Source of the DNA: Snodgrassella alvi wkB2
GTDB taxonomy: Bacteria > Pseudomonadota > Gammaproteobacteria > Burkholderiales > Neisseriaceae
Assembly: GCF_000600005.1 (NCBI RefSeq)
Contig: NZ_CP007446.1
Location: forward strand, 1,452,894-1,516,893
Direction: 5' to 3'
DNA length: 64,000 nucleotides
The position numbers and the translations under genes are program-made. Below are positions 1 to 9,152 of this stretch, in pieces; the first letter of the stretch is position 1; each line of letters starts with the position of its first letter. Under the pieces are notes generated by a model that had not been told where the DNA came from, ran no database searches, and saw only the letters and a list, made by a program, of their open reading frames with translations.

Positions 1-986
1 AGCAGGATTTACAACGACGCGATTTAACTATTAATGCTATGGCCGAAGATGCATCGGGTAATCTGATTGATCCGTATAACGGGCTGGCTGATTTACGCTG
101 CGGTATATTACGTCATGTCAGCCCTGCTTTTGCAGAAGACCCGGTACGTATCTTGCGCATTGCCCGTTTTGCCGCGCGTTATGGATTTAAAGTAGCCGAT
201 GAAACTATGGCACTGATGTGCCAGATGGTAAATAATGGTGAAGTAAATGCTCTGGTTGCCGAACGGGTATGGCAGGAACTGGCTAAAGGGCTGATGGAAA
301 AGAATCCGCGGCTGATGATAGACGTTTTACGTGCCTGCGGTGCGCTGAAAGTAATTTTACCAGAGGTTGATGCGTTATTCGGCGTACCGCAACGCGCTGA
401 TTTCCACCCTGAAATAGATACCGGTGAGCATACTTTACTGTGTCTGCAGTATGCTGCTGAAAATGATTATTCACTGGAAGAACGTTATGCTGCTCTCACT
501 CATGATCTGGGCAAAGCACTGACTCCGGCAAATAAATTACCACGCCACCCCGGACATGATTATGCCGGAATAGAACCTGTAGAAGCGGTAAACCGGCGCT
601 GGCAGGTACCCAAAGCCTGTGCGCAATTGGCATTACTGGTATGTGAATATCATATCAGGTTACATAGTGTCAGTCAGCTTAAACCCAAAACGACACTGGA
701 TATTCTGAAAAAAACCGATGCATTGCGCCGTCCGGATCGATTTAGGCAGATTTTGCGTGTATGCCTCGCTGATATACGCGGACGCCTCAGATTTGAACAT
801 CAGCCATATCCTCAGCAACAGCACTGGCTAAATTTACAGTCTGCGGCAATGGCAATTGATGCAGCATCAATTGCCCGGACAGTGGCTGAACCGCAGCAGA
901 TAGCTCAGGCAATCGATCAGGCAAGGCTGAATCAGATTCGCCCGATACAAAATGCATATTGTCAATCTCAACTACACGGCTATTAA
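1..986 (+). CDS. cca: CCA-adding tRNA nucleotidyltransferase, 3' part (5' end outside window)
   Basis: Adds or repairs the 3'-terminal CCA of tRNAs; in this family a C-terminal HD domain adds phosphohydrolase activity. The reading frame is open from base 3, reading RRDLTINAMAED, which is the conserved RRDxTINA motif of the class II nucleotidyltransferase head, so the start codon and the catalytic GGxVRD motif lie upstream of the window. Next come IDPYNGLADL, the EDPVRILRIARFAARYGF segment and an HD motif (THDLGK) near base 500. The C-terminus aligns with the bacterial Cca type carrying the HD domain. It ends in TAA two bases before the likely glnD ATG, so the two genes are probably cotranscribed. 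Identification is secure; only the N-terminus is missing. Confidence 0.93.
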   Translation, partial: QDLQRRDLTINAMAEDASGNLIDPYNGLADLRCGILRHVSPAFAEDPVRILRIARFAARYGFKVADETMALMCQMVNNGEVNALVAERVWQELAKGLMEKNPRLMIDVLRACGALKVILPEVDALFGVPQRADFHPEIDTGEHTLLCLQYAAENDYSLEERYAALTHDLGKALTPANKLPRHPGHDYAGIEPVEAVNRRWQVPKACAQLALLVCEYHIRLHSVSQLKPKTTLDILKKTDALRRPDRFRQILRVCLADIRGRLRFEHQPYPQQQHWLNLQSAAMAIDAASIARTVAEPQQIAQAIDQARLNQIRPIQNAYCQSQLHGY

Positions 987-988
987 TT

Positions 989-3553
989 ATGTCATCTTCA
1001 GCACTTATTACTCAGTTGTCGGACAAGCTACACAAGCACAAACAACAAGCGGCAGAAATATACCGGCAACGCAGGCATCCGTTTGTCTATTTTCGCCAGC
1101 ATACCGGAGTAATTGCTGATGTGCTGTCTACACTGTGGCAGGAGTTGTTTGCCGAAGAAGAAATGTGTCTGCTGGCAATAGGTGGATTCGGACGCGGCGA
1201 AATGTATCCGTATTCGGATATGGATATTGCTATTGTCAGCAGAAATCCGATTGATGACGATATTCAGCAGAAAATTGGTGCTTTTGTTCAAATATTATGG
1301 GATATCCATTTACAGCCCGCCCCTAAGGTGGGAACAATTAATGAGTTATGTGAAAGTGCCCGGGTTGATTTAACGGGTGATTCAGCCTTACTGGAAAGCC
1401 GGTATTTATGCGGCCGGCAGGATCTGGCTGCTGAATTGATTCATCAGCTTGATTTACAGCGGGATGTGGCTGCTTTTATCGAAGGTAAAATACTGGAACA
1501 GCGGCAACGTTATACCAAAGCGGCCGGTGAAGCCAGTCTGCTGGAAGCCAATGTAAAAACTACTCAGGGCGGTTTACGCGATATTCATACTTTATTGTGG
1601 CTGGCAAAAGTTCAGGGATTACCTCCTCAGATTCATCAGCTGATGAAAAATGCTATTCTGAACCGAACTGAAGCCAGGCTGTTACTGAGCTGCCAGAAAC
1701 AGCTGGCCAGAATCCGTATTGAGCTGCATCTGACTGCCAGACGGGCTGAAGACAGATTGATTTTTGATTTACAAACTCAGGTAGCACAGAATCTTGGTTA
1801 TCGCAATGATGCAAATTCCCGGGCCAGTGAAAAACTAATGCATGATTTTTATCGTGCACTAAAAGGCGTGAAACAACTCAGTGGTATTCTGGTACCTATG
1901 CTGCGCGACCGTGTTTACGCTTCTCTGCCGCGTGTGGTGGTTAATCTGGATCAGCATTATTATCAGGTAGGTAATATGCTGGCGGTGCATAATCTTGAAC
2001 TTTTCTCGCAACAGCCTGAGCATATATTTACCATTTTACGTGTTGCTCAGGAACACAATGACATAATTGGTCTGGCACCAAAAACCCTGCGAGTATGGTG
2101 GGCGGCTGCACACCAGCTAGTGAATGAAGAGTTTTATCAGAATCCGGCAAATCGCGAATGCTTTGCCGGATTCTTCAAACACGGAGAGGGTCTGACTCAT
2201 TTATTGCGCTTTATTAATCTGTATGGTGTGCTCGGCCGGTATTTGCCGGCATGGGGAAAAATAGTCGGTCTGCTGCAACATGATTTATTTCATATTTATC
2301 CGGTAGATGATCATATTTTAATGGTTGTACGCAATATGCGGCGTCTGGCCATGGAACAGCATAGCCATGAACTGCCTTTTGCCGCAACATTAATGCATAC
2401 TTTTGCACGCAAACATATTTTGTATATGGCTGCACTGTTTCATGATATTGCTAAAGGCCGTGGTGGTGACCATGCACAAAAAGGCGTGGCCGATGCCCGC
2501 TCCTTTGCCGAAGATCATTTTCTGGATAGTGAAGAAAGCGATTTACTGGCGTGGCTGGTAGAACAGCATCTGCTGATGTCTATGACAGCGCAGAAAGAAG
2601 ATATTCAGGACCCTGAAGTGATTACCCGATTCAGCAAACAGGTTAAAACTGTTGAACGGCTCACTGCTTTATATCTGCTGACCGTAGCAGATATCCGGGG
2701 CACCAATCCGAAAATCTGGAATTCATGGAAAGCCAGTTTGCTGGAAAATTTATATAAAGCCACGCTGCATCAGCTCAATGGTAAACAAAGCAACCGGCAC
2801 ACGACTATTCTTGACCGCCGGCAGCAGGCAATGCATGAATTAAATCAATATCACATCAGCGAATCACAGCAGCGCCAATTGTGGCATATTCTCGGTCAGG
2901 CTTATTTTGCCCGCCATGAGTGGCAGGATATTTTATGGCATTTATCAAAAATTATTAATTACGAACAGCAGGCTCAGGCGCACAGCCAGATGCTACCAGA
3001 TAATGATACCCTGAAGGTGATGGTTTATATGCCTAACCGCCCGAAACTCTTCACTGAGCTGGCTTCGGTTTTCAGTGAAGCAGGGATGAACATTCTGACT
3101 GCCCGTGCCTATATCACCGAACACAACTTTATTCTGGATACTTTTATTCTGCAATTTCCGCCGAATCTCAACCCGAATGATTATCTCACCATTCAGAATA
3201 AAACCGAGCTGGCGCTTAATCAGTTTGTAAATGGTAAATTGCCGATGTCTGCGAGTAATCCGGCCAGTCTGAGCCGGCGTAGCCGTCATATTCCGATTGC
3301 ACCGCGAATCAGTATTGATGAAGAAGATAATCCCGGCTGGTACAGCCTGCACATTATTACAGCAAACCGGCGTTTTTTACTTGCCAACATTGCTGCTGTT
3401 TTATCCGATTTAAATATCAGTATTCGCTTTGCCAAAATCACTACTCTGGATGAACGGGTAGAAGACAGTTTTCTGGTATATGCGCCTCAACTGGCCGATA
3501 CTCAACAGCAATTGCAGCTTAAAAATGCCCTTCTGGATCAATTACTGCGCTAA
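989..3553 (+). CDS. glnD: Bifunctional PII uridylyltransferase / uridylyl-removing enzyme
   Basis: Senses glutamine and uridylylates or deuridylylates the PII signal proteins that control nitrogen assimilation. Visible features of the 854-residue product: nucleotidyltransferase motif GGFGRGE near residue 65 followed by YSDMDI, an HD domain (FHDIAKGRGGDH) near residue 483 for uridylyl removal, and two C-terminal ACT domains near residues 676 and 784 (MPNRPKLFTELASVFSEAGM and ANRRFLLANIAAVLSDLNIS). The frame also runs back to a TTG at 959, inside cca, but the ATG at 989 directly after the cca stop gives the usual N-terminus (MSSSALITQL). No strong ribosome-binding site is visible, consistent with translational coupling to cca. 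Confidence 0.95.
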   Translation: MSSSALITQLSDKLHKHKQQAAEIYRQRRHPFVYFRQHTGVIADVLSTLWQELFAEEEMCLLAIGGFGRGEMYPYSDMDIAIVSRNPIDDDIQQKIGAFVQILWDIHLQPAPKVGTINELCESARVDLTGDSALLESRYLCGRQDLAAELIHQLDLQRDVAAFIEGKILEQRQRYTKAAGEASLLEANVKTTQGGLRDIHTLLWLAKVQGLPPQIHQLMKNAILNRTEARLLLSCQKQLARIRIELHLTARRAEDRLIFDLQTQVAQNLGYRNDANSRASEKLMHDFYRALKGVKQLSGILVPMLRDRVYASLPRVVVNLDQHYYQVGNMLAVHNLELFSQQPEHIFTILRVAQEHNDIIGLAPKTLRVWWAAAHQLVNEEFYQNPANRECFAGFFKHGEGLTHLLRFINLYGVLGRYLPAWGKIVGLLQHDLFHIYPVDDHILMVVRNMRRLAMEQHSHELPFAATLMHTFARKHILYMAALFHDIAKGRGGDHAQKGVADARSFAEDHFLDSEESDLLAWLVEQHLLMSMTAQKEDIQDPEVITRFSKQVKTVERLTALYLLTVADIRGTNPKIWNSWKASLLENLYKATLHQLNGKQSNRHTTILDRRQQAMHELNQYHISESQQRQLWHILGQAYFARHEWQDILWHLSKIINYEQQAQAHSQMLPDNDTLKVMVYMPNRPKLFTELASVFSEAGMNILTARAYITEHNFILDTFILQFPPNLNPNDYLTIQNKTELALNQFVNGKLPMSASNPASLSRRSRHIPIAPRISIDEEDNPGWYSLHIITANRRFLLANIAAVLSDLNISIRFAKITTLDERVEDSFLVYAPQLADTQQQLQLKNALLDQLLR

Positions 3554-3576
3554 GCAGTGATAACGGGAAACAGATA

Positions 3577-4461
3577 ATGAACAGTTTTCAGATTGATAAA
3601 AATATTCTCAGCCAGTGGCAACGGCAGGCAAACAGACAGTTTCCTGCATTGTGTCAGCAGCGTCCATCTCAGAGCCATAAGGGTACGTTTGGCACGCTGG
3701 GTATTCTGGGTGGTTCAGAAGGCATGGCCGGTTCGATTATTCTGGCCGGAATAGCTGCACTGCATTGTGGCTGCGGTAAAGTATGGCTTGGTTTTCAGCA
3801 ACCGGCATTACCAATGCCAATACTAAGCCAGCAGCCAGAAATTATGTTAAATACCGCCGAGCGACTTTTACACCGTTCCGATATTACCGCATGGGTGATT
3901 GGCTGTGGTCTGAGTACCTCAACTACGGCACTGGCAACACTGACTGAATGTCTGCAACAGAAGCATATGATGGTAGTCGATGCCGATGCACTGAATTTAC
4001 TTGCTCAGCAGCCTGCTTTACTGACTGGCAGGCAAAATAATCAAAATGTTGTTTTAACGCCGCATCCGGGAGAAGCTGCACGCTTACTGCAATGCAGTAT
4101 TAATGAAATTCAGAATAACCGTTATCAGGCCGCACGCCAGCTGGCGCAAAAATATTCAACATGGATAGTTTTAAAAGGTCATCAGAGTCTGGTTGTTTCA
4201 CCTCACGGCCAGATACAGCAAAATGAAACCGGCAATCCGGGACTGGCAACAGCAGGTAGCGGTGATGTCTTAGCTGGCATAATCGGCAGTTTGCTGGCTC
4301 AGCAAATCCCACCGGAGCAGGCAGTATCAGCCGGAGTATGGTTACATGGTGCTGCGGCAGATATTCTTGCTGCCAATGATACCGGCCCTATAGGTTTATG
4401 TGCCGGTGAAATAGCTACAGCTGCACGCTGGCTGCGCAACCGTTTAACTGAATCTGTCTGA
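3577..4461 (+). CDS. nnrD: ADP-dependent NAD(P)H-hydrate dehydratase (YjeF C-terminal type)
   Basis: Repairs hydrated NAD(P)H (NADHX/NADPHX) by ADP-dependent dehydration. The 294-residue product has the ribokinase-like carbohydrate kinase fold of the YjeF C-terminal domain: GTLGILGGSEGMAGS near residues 39-53, VLTPHPGEAARLL near the middle, and the signature GNPGLATAGSGDVLAGI near residues 220-235. The N-terminal epimerase domain found in fused YjeF/Nnr proteins is absent, so the epimerase should be encoded elsewhere. It lies 23 bases after glnD on the same strand and may be the end of the cca-glnD transcript, which appears to stop at the hairpin just downstream. Confidence 0.9.
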   Translation: MNSFQIDKNILSQWQRQANRQFPALCQQRPSQSHKGTFGTLGILGGSEGMAGSIILAGIAALHCGCGKVWLGFQQPALPMPILSQQPEIMLNTAERLLHRSDITAWVIGCGLSTSTTALATLTECLQQKHMMVVDADALNLLAQQPALLTGRQNNQNVVLTPHPGEAARLLQCSINEIQNNRYQAARQLAQKYSTWIVLKGHQSLVVSPHGQIQQNETGNPGLATAGSGDVLAGIIGSLLAQQIPPEQAVSAGVWLHGAAADILAANDTGPIGLCAGEIATAARWLRNRLTESV

Positions 4462-4466
4462 AAAAC

Positions 4467-4496
4467 AAAACAGATGGTTAGATAGCCATCTGTTTT
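4467..4496. terminator. Bidirectional hairpin between nnrD and the racemase gene
   Basis: Perfect 11-base arms (AAAACAGATGG and its complement) around an 8-base loop. A-rich and T-rich tails on the two sides suit termination of both convergent genes. Confidence 0.8.
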
Positions 4497-4531
4497 ATCA
4501 GCTTATCCGCTTTTATATTTCGGAAACTGCA

Positions 4532-5230
4532 TTATTTATCTGTTAAAGCCCAGTCTACTGCTGCAGTAGCATGAATTGCCGTAGTATCAAATACCGGTAC
4601 CGGACTGTCATCCTGCGAAACCAGTAACATAATTTCGGTACAGCCAAGAATGATGGCTTGAGCACCCTTATCAGCCAGACGCCGGATAATCTGCCGGTAC
4701 TGCTGGCGTGATTCTTCACGTATGATACCTGATACCAGCTCTTCATAAATAATTTTATGTACTGTCTGACAATCTTTATCGTCAGGAATCAATACCTCTA
4801 AACCGAATTTTTCTGTAAGCCGGCCTTTATAAAAATCCTGCTTCATGGTGAATTCGGTACCCAGTAAGCCAACTTTTTGCAGTTTCTGGCTACAAATTTG
4901 CTTAGCCGTTGCATCAGCGATATGCAGCAAAGGTATTGTTATACTATTCTGTACCTGTTCAGCCATACGATGCATGGTATTGGTACAAATTACAATACAC
5001 TGTGCTCCGCCCTGCTCCAGCTGACGTGCTGCTGTACACATATTTTCAGCCAGTTCATCCCATCGTCCCTGATGCTGCAAAGCTTCGATTTCAGCAAAAT
5101 CAACAGATAACATGATGCTGCGGGCTGAATGCGTACCACCAAGACGCTCACGTACTTGTTCATTAATCATGCGGTAATATTCAGCAGAACTTTCCCAGCT
5201 CATGCCACCGAGCAAACCAATGGTTTTCAT
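4532..5230 (-). CDS. Aspartate/glutamate racemase family protein (RacX/YgeA-like)
   Basis: Predicted cofactor-independent amino-acid racemase, likely producing D-amino acids for the cell wall or signalling. The 232-residue product begins KTIGLLGGMSWESS and carries the two catalytic cysteines expected of the family: Cys82 in CTNTMH and Cys197 in ILGCTEI. This pattern matches the broad-specificity YgeA/RacX branch better than MurI glutamate racemase, but the substrate cannot be read from sequence. The start is supported by an upstream GGGGAAAA ribosome-binding site. The gene lies 25 bases downstream of the HAD phosphatase gene on the same strand and probably shares its transcript. Confidence 0.87.
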   Translation of the reverse strand: MKTIGLLGGMSWESSAEYYRMINEQVRERLGGTHSARSIMLSVDFAEIEALQHQGRWDELAENMCTAARQLEQGGAQCIVICTNTMHRMAEQVQNSITIPLLHIADATAKQICSQKLQKVGLLGTEFTMKQDFYKGRLTEKFGLEVLIPDDKDCQTVHKIIYEELVSGIIREESRQQYRQIIRRLADKGAQAIILGCTEIMLLVSQDDSPVPVFDTTAIHATAAVDWALTDK

Positions 5231-5255
5231 GTTTTCCCCTTATTCGTTTAAAAAA

Positions 5256-5909
5256 TTATTTATTTAATAGTTGAAGAATTTCTTTTGGCTGCTCAACAAT
5301 ATAATCGGCTGGCCATTGCGATATGTTATCTTCTGCACCGATATATCCCCAGTTCGCCAGCACTGTAATCATGCCGGCATTGCGTCCTGCCTGCATATCA
5401 CGCTCTGCATCACCGATATACAGGCAATTTTCGGGAGCTACGCCAATGTGACGGCAGGCATAGAACATGGGTTCGGTACTGGGTTTCGGCGCACTGGTGG
5501 TATCTCCGCTTACGATTACAGCCGGTTCAATACTGCATCCGAGCTTTGGTACCAGACGGTCAGTAAAAACATGCGGCTTATTGGTAATAATCCCCCAGAT
5601 TATATTCTGTTCAGCCAGTTTTTCTAATAACTCATTGATGCCGCCAAATAAAACGGTCTGATCAGTAAAATGCAGTTCATACTCAGCCATAAAATCCTGC
5701 CTCAAAGCTGCAAACGCAGGATTATCAGGCTGCATACCTGTACCGAGTTTAATCAGTCCTGCTGCGCCATGGCTGGCAACCGGACGAATCTCTGCCATAG
5801 TTTTAGGCGGTAAATTCTGCTTTTGCAGCACATTATTAAGGGCTATCCCTAAGTCCGGCGCCGTATCGGCCAGGGTACCGTCCAGATCAAATAACACAGC
5901 TTTAATCAT
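5256..5909 (-). CDS. HAD-family phosphatase, Gph- or MupP-like
   Basis: A 217-residue HAD subfamily IA phosphatase. Asp8 and Asp10 in FDLDGTLADTAPD are the nucleophile and acid/base, ITNKP near residue 110 is motif II, and GDAERDMQAGRNAGM near residue 165 is the motif IV region. Automated annotation would usually call it phosphoglycolate phosphatase. The segments IIWGIITNKP and YIVEQPKEI and the overall cap length resemble MupP, the MurNAc-6-phosphate phosphatase of the peptidoglycan recycling route that also uses AnmK, which is encoded in this window. The two functions cannot be separated by eye, so no symbol is assigned. Confidence 0.82.
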   Translation of the reverse strand: MIKAVLFDLDGTLADTAPDLGIALNNVLQKQNLPPKTMAEIRPVASHGAAGLIKLGTGMQPDNPAFAALRQDFMAEYELHFTDQTVLFGGINELLEKLAEQNIIWGIITNKPHVFTDRLVPKLGCSIEPAVIVSGDTTSAPKPSTEPMFYACRHIGVAPENCLYIGDAERDMQAGRNAGMITVLANWGYIGAEDNISQWPADYIVEQPKEILQLLNK

Positions 5910-5953
5910 GATTTTCTACCTGAAATATGGTCTGATAATCTGATTATATTGTA

Positions 5954-6949
5954 TTAATGAACATGCTGACCGGCAACAGAAGGGATACAGCATAAAAGAT
6001 TATTGCTGTGTTTATGGGCTGCGCTTTCTGTCTGTACCGTAACATGATGTATATCATGTCTGAGCAATACTTCTGCCAGTTCATTAACCAGTTTCTCTGC
6101 TTCCGTTATCGTTAATGTACCATCAACAACAATATGGCAGGACAAAGCATTCATATTGCTGGTAATGGTCCAGGCATGTAAATCATGTACAGCTTTAATT
6201 CCCGGCATATCCTGAATCACTCTGCCCAGCTGTTCCAGCTCAATTGCATCCGGTGTGCCTTCCATCAGAATACGCAAAGTGGTTTTCAGGATTCCGATTC
6301 CACTGTAAGCAATCAGGCAGGCTACCACTATACTTGCTACCGGGTCAGCCCAGCGCCAGCCAAACAGCATCATCAGTACAGCTGCGGCAATAGCACCCAC
6401 AGAACCGAGTAAATCACCCAGTACGTGTAGAAACGCTCCGCGCATGTTTACATTATGTTCTGTCTCACTACTGCTGTGCATATACCAGGCAATAATAATA
6501 TTTACCAGCAAACCAATCGTACTGATAACCAGCATGCCCCGGGTAGCGATATCCGGCGGATTAACAAAACGACCTATGGCTTCATAAACAATCATAACTG
6601 CAATTACCATTAGCGCCAGACCATTTACTGCCGCCGCAATAATTTCAAAGCGTTTATAACCAAAGGTCTGCCGACCGTTTACCGGCCGCTCACTCAGGTG
6701 AAATGCGATTAACGACAATGCCAGCGCCAGTGCATCCGAAAACATATGACCAGCATCCGACAGCAGTGCCAGACTATTGGTTAACCAACCACCAATAATC
6801 TCTACCACCATATATGCACCGATAATCAGCAGTGAAATACTTAAAACTTTTTTATCTGCACTGTGTGCACCAAGATGATGATGGTGATGGTGATGATGAG
6901 CTTCATCATGTTCATGTTCATGCTCATGTGTATGGTTATGTTCGTGCAT
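5954..6949 (-). CDS. Cation diffusion facilitator, zinc/divalent metal exporter with His-rich N-terminus
   Basis: Inner-membrane metal/proton antiporter of the CDF family (ZitB/CzcD branch), 331 residues. The first 30 residues are a metal-binding His-rich tail including a run of eight histidines. Six transmembrane segments follow, with the HxxxD metal-site pairs in TM2 (DAGHMFSDA) and TM5 (HVLGDLLGS), then a cytoplasmic ferredoxin-like domain (HDLHAWTI). The HxxxD pattern is the one associated with zinc transport. An AAAGGA ribosome-binding site precedes the ATG. The gene has its own promoter region in the 0.7 kb gap upstream; no metal-responsive operator was recognised. Confidence 0.92.
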   Translation of the reverse strand: MHEHNHTHEHEHEHDEAHHHHHHHHLGAHSADKKVLSISLLIIGAYMVVEIIGGWLTNSLALLSDAGHMFSDALALALSLIAFHLSERPVNGRQTFGYKRFEIIAAAVNGLALMVIAVMIVYEAIGRFVNPPDIATRGMLVISTIGLLVNIIIAWYMHSSSETEHNVNMRGAFLHVLGDLLGSVGAIAAAVLMMLFGWRWADPVASIVVACLIAYSGIGILKTTLRILMEGTPDAIELEQLGRVIQDMPGIKAVHDLHAWTITSNMNALSCHIVVDGTLTITEAEKLVNELAEVLLRHDIHHVTVQTESAAHKHSNNLLCCIPSVAGQHVH

Positions 6950-7646
6950 AGTATTCCTTTAAATATTGTCTGATACCATTAATACGTTAAACCCTGACAT
7001 ATGGTAAAAGTCAAATGTGAATATCAGCAGATTTCAGCTCAGAACATTCTGGAATCCATAGTTAATATTTATACATACCGGCAATAAATTTTTACGTAAG
7101 TTGATAATAGCAGAAAACACAGAAATTTTGCCGGTGTTTACTCAGGCTTTGTGCTGACAAATATCGATATCAGCAAAAGCAGTAAATATTTTTAATATGT
7201 TTATTATTTAAATAATAAATTTTTATTTATTAATTTCCTTACATTGTTTCACATATCAAGGTAAAATACTTGTTTGTACAAGTCATGTTCAGTGAGCTAC
7301 TGAATCATTAATAGACTTGAGAATTGACAGCCAATTCAGATTAAGCGAAAAGAATACATATTCCGGTTTGAAGTGTTTATATTTTATGAATATGTAGTTT
7401 TCATTCACACTGAGAATACTTGTTTATTCTGGTAATGTGAGATTTTTTGCAAGCTTATTCATAATACCGGATCATTGATTGATTATATGCTTTTACAAAA
7501 CGAATATTGTATGCATATATTAGCTGCCGGAAATAATCCGGATTTAAGCAAAAACATGAATTAACTGATTCTCAACTGTTGCTTTTCTTATTATTTATGT
7601 TTGGCATGGTTTAACAATCACTACTTTCTGACTGTTTATCTGTTTC
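6950..7646. other. Long divergent intergenic region between the CDF exporter and pacA
   Basis: About 700 AT-rich bases without a convincing gene. It must hold the promoters of the CDF gene (minus) and the pacA-pacB-ape1 cluster (plus). A TTGACA hexamer at 7324-7329 is a possible -35 element, but no good -10 lies 17 bases downstream. A 16-base inverted repeat at 7268-7283 is listed separately. No tRNA or recognisable RNA gene was seen. Confidence 0.6.
7268..7283. repeat. Short inverted repeat, possible operator
   Basis: ACTTGT and ACAAGT form perfect 6-base arms around TTGT. The core TACTTGTTT recurs at about 7408-7416, also in an inverted setting. It may be a regulator-binding site for one of the divergent promoters; the regulator is unknown. 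Confidence 0.3.
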
Positions 7647-9152
7647 ATGTTTAGTTTTATATCTATTGAATTCGGCCTTTCATTTATTGCCTTTTTCTGT
7701 CTTTACTGGCTATTGGGCAGCAAACCGAAACTGCAAAATCTGCTTTTACTGTGCACCAGTTATCTGATTGTTTATTTGTGCGGAAAAATACAGGCACTAA
7801 TTGCATTACTGCTATTCACGGTATTTATTTATGCCACATCTGTACGAATAGTTCATGCCGCTAAACCCAGAATATGGCTGATAACTGCAATCATATGCAC
7901 TATTCTGAATCTGGCATTATGGAAATATTTTGATTTTTTCCGTACGTCTGTCAGCTATGGCCTGGATAGTTTGAAACTGAGTTCCGACTGGCTGTCGGGT
8001 ATCATATTACCGCTTGGACTGTCCTACTACTCATTTCAGGCCATCAGCTATCTGGTTTCGCTTTATCAGGAGCGATGCCACAATCAGCCTGCCGGTAAAG
8101 TTTTTACATTACCGGGTCTGGCTCTGCATCTGGCTTTTTTCCCTACTATTACTGCAGGCCCGATTGCACGCGCCTACGATGCACGCGGGTTAACGGATAT
8201 ATATAAACAGCCCTGCGGCATGGCAACACAAATCTATACTCCGCAACCCCGCAGAATTCTGGCACCTACTCTGGCATTGTGTCTGATTGTAATGGCTTTA
8301 ATGAAAAACTGGTGGCTGTCCGGCTGGATTGCCGACAACTGGGTAGATCCGGTATTTGCTAATCCCATGCAATATCATAGTCTGGAAATACTGGCTGCCA
8401 TATATGGCTATACTGTTCAGCTGTTTTTTAATTTTTCCGGTTACAGTGACCTGATGATAGCGATTGGGCTGCTACTGGGATTTCGCCTTCCGGTAAATTT
8501 CCGCGCACCATTACTGGCACATAATATCCGCGAATTCTGGCTGCGCTGGCACATCAGCTTATCAACCTGGATACGGGATTATATTTATATCCCGTTGGGC
8601 GGCGGTCGACATGGAATGGCGCGCACCCAGCTTAACCTGCTGATAGCCATGGCATTATCCGGAATCTGGCACGGGACAGGCTGGCATTTTTTAATCTGGG
8701 GCTTATTGCATGCAGCCGGGATGATCTTGCTTAATCTGGGCGACTGGCTGTACAGTCGTCTGCGTCATTGTGAATTCAATAAAGCTCGCGACGGTTTGAG
8801 TAAAAGCAGCCGGCCAGCTAAAATTATCAGCATAGTTGTGACTGTACATTTTGTATGTTTTTGTTTTATTTTTTTCCGCGCACCTACACTTAATGATGCT
8901 CTGCTTTTGTTACACGCACTGTTTTACAACAATATCAATGTACCTCTGAGTACCAATCCGTTTTATTTTTTTAGTTTGTTATTGCTGGCATGGATACTGT
9001 ATCCATTTCTGGCAAAATTTACCAATATGTTATACAAGCGCGCGGATTCTCTGCCACGATACCGTCTGATTCTTCCTTTATTACTGTTAGTGGTTCTGGT
9101 ATTAATTTGCGCGCCAACAGGTATTCCGGGATTCATTTATGCCAACTTCTAA
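7647..9152 (+). CDS. pacA: Peptidoglycan O-acetyltransferase, membrane MBOAT component
   Basis: Integral membrane protein of 501 residues thought to move acetyl groups across the inner membrane for O-acetylation of MurNAc in peptidoglycan. It has the AlgI-type MBOAT signatures LRWHISLSTWIRDYIYIPLG and SGIWHGTGWHFLIWG, the latter with the conserved catalytic histidine near residue 341, and about ten hydrophobic segments. The MBOAT family also includes alginate acetylases. Assignment to PacA/PatA rests on the next two genes, an SGNH transferase-like protein and a clear Ape1 esterase, which together make an O-acetylpeptidoglycan cluster. It overlaps the next gene by 14 bases. The ribosome-binding site at the chosen ATG is weak. 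Confidence 0.85.
   Translation: MFSFISIEFGLSFIAFFCLYWLLGSKPKLQNLLLLCTSYLIVYLCGKIQALIALLLFTVFIYATSVRIVHAAKPRIWLITAIICTILNLALWKYFDFFRTSVSYGLDSLKLSSDWLSGIILPLGLSYYSFQAISYLVSLYQERCHNQPAGKVFTLPGLALHLAFFPTITAGPIARAYDARGLTDIYKQPCGMATQIYTPQPRRILAPTLALCLIVMALMKNWWLSGWIADNWVDPVFANPMQYHSLEILAAIYGYTVQLFFNFSGYSDLMIAIGLLLGFRLPVNFRAPLLAHNIREFWLRWHISLSTWIRDYIYIPLGGGRHGMARTQLNLLIAMALSGIWHGTGWHFLIWGLLHAAGMILLNLGDWLYSRLRHCEFNKARDGLSKSSRPAKIISIVVTVHFVCFCFIFFRAPTLNDALLLLHALFYNNINVPLSTNPFYFFSLLLLAWILYPFLAKFTNMLYKRADSLPRYRLILPLLLLVVLVLICAPTGIPGFIYANF

Noticed and set aside
959-988. TTG start for glnD inside cca
   Set aside because: The ATG at 989 gives the normal GlnD N-terminus and follows the cca stop directly.
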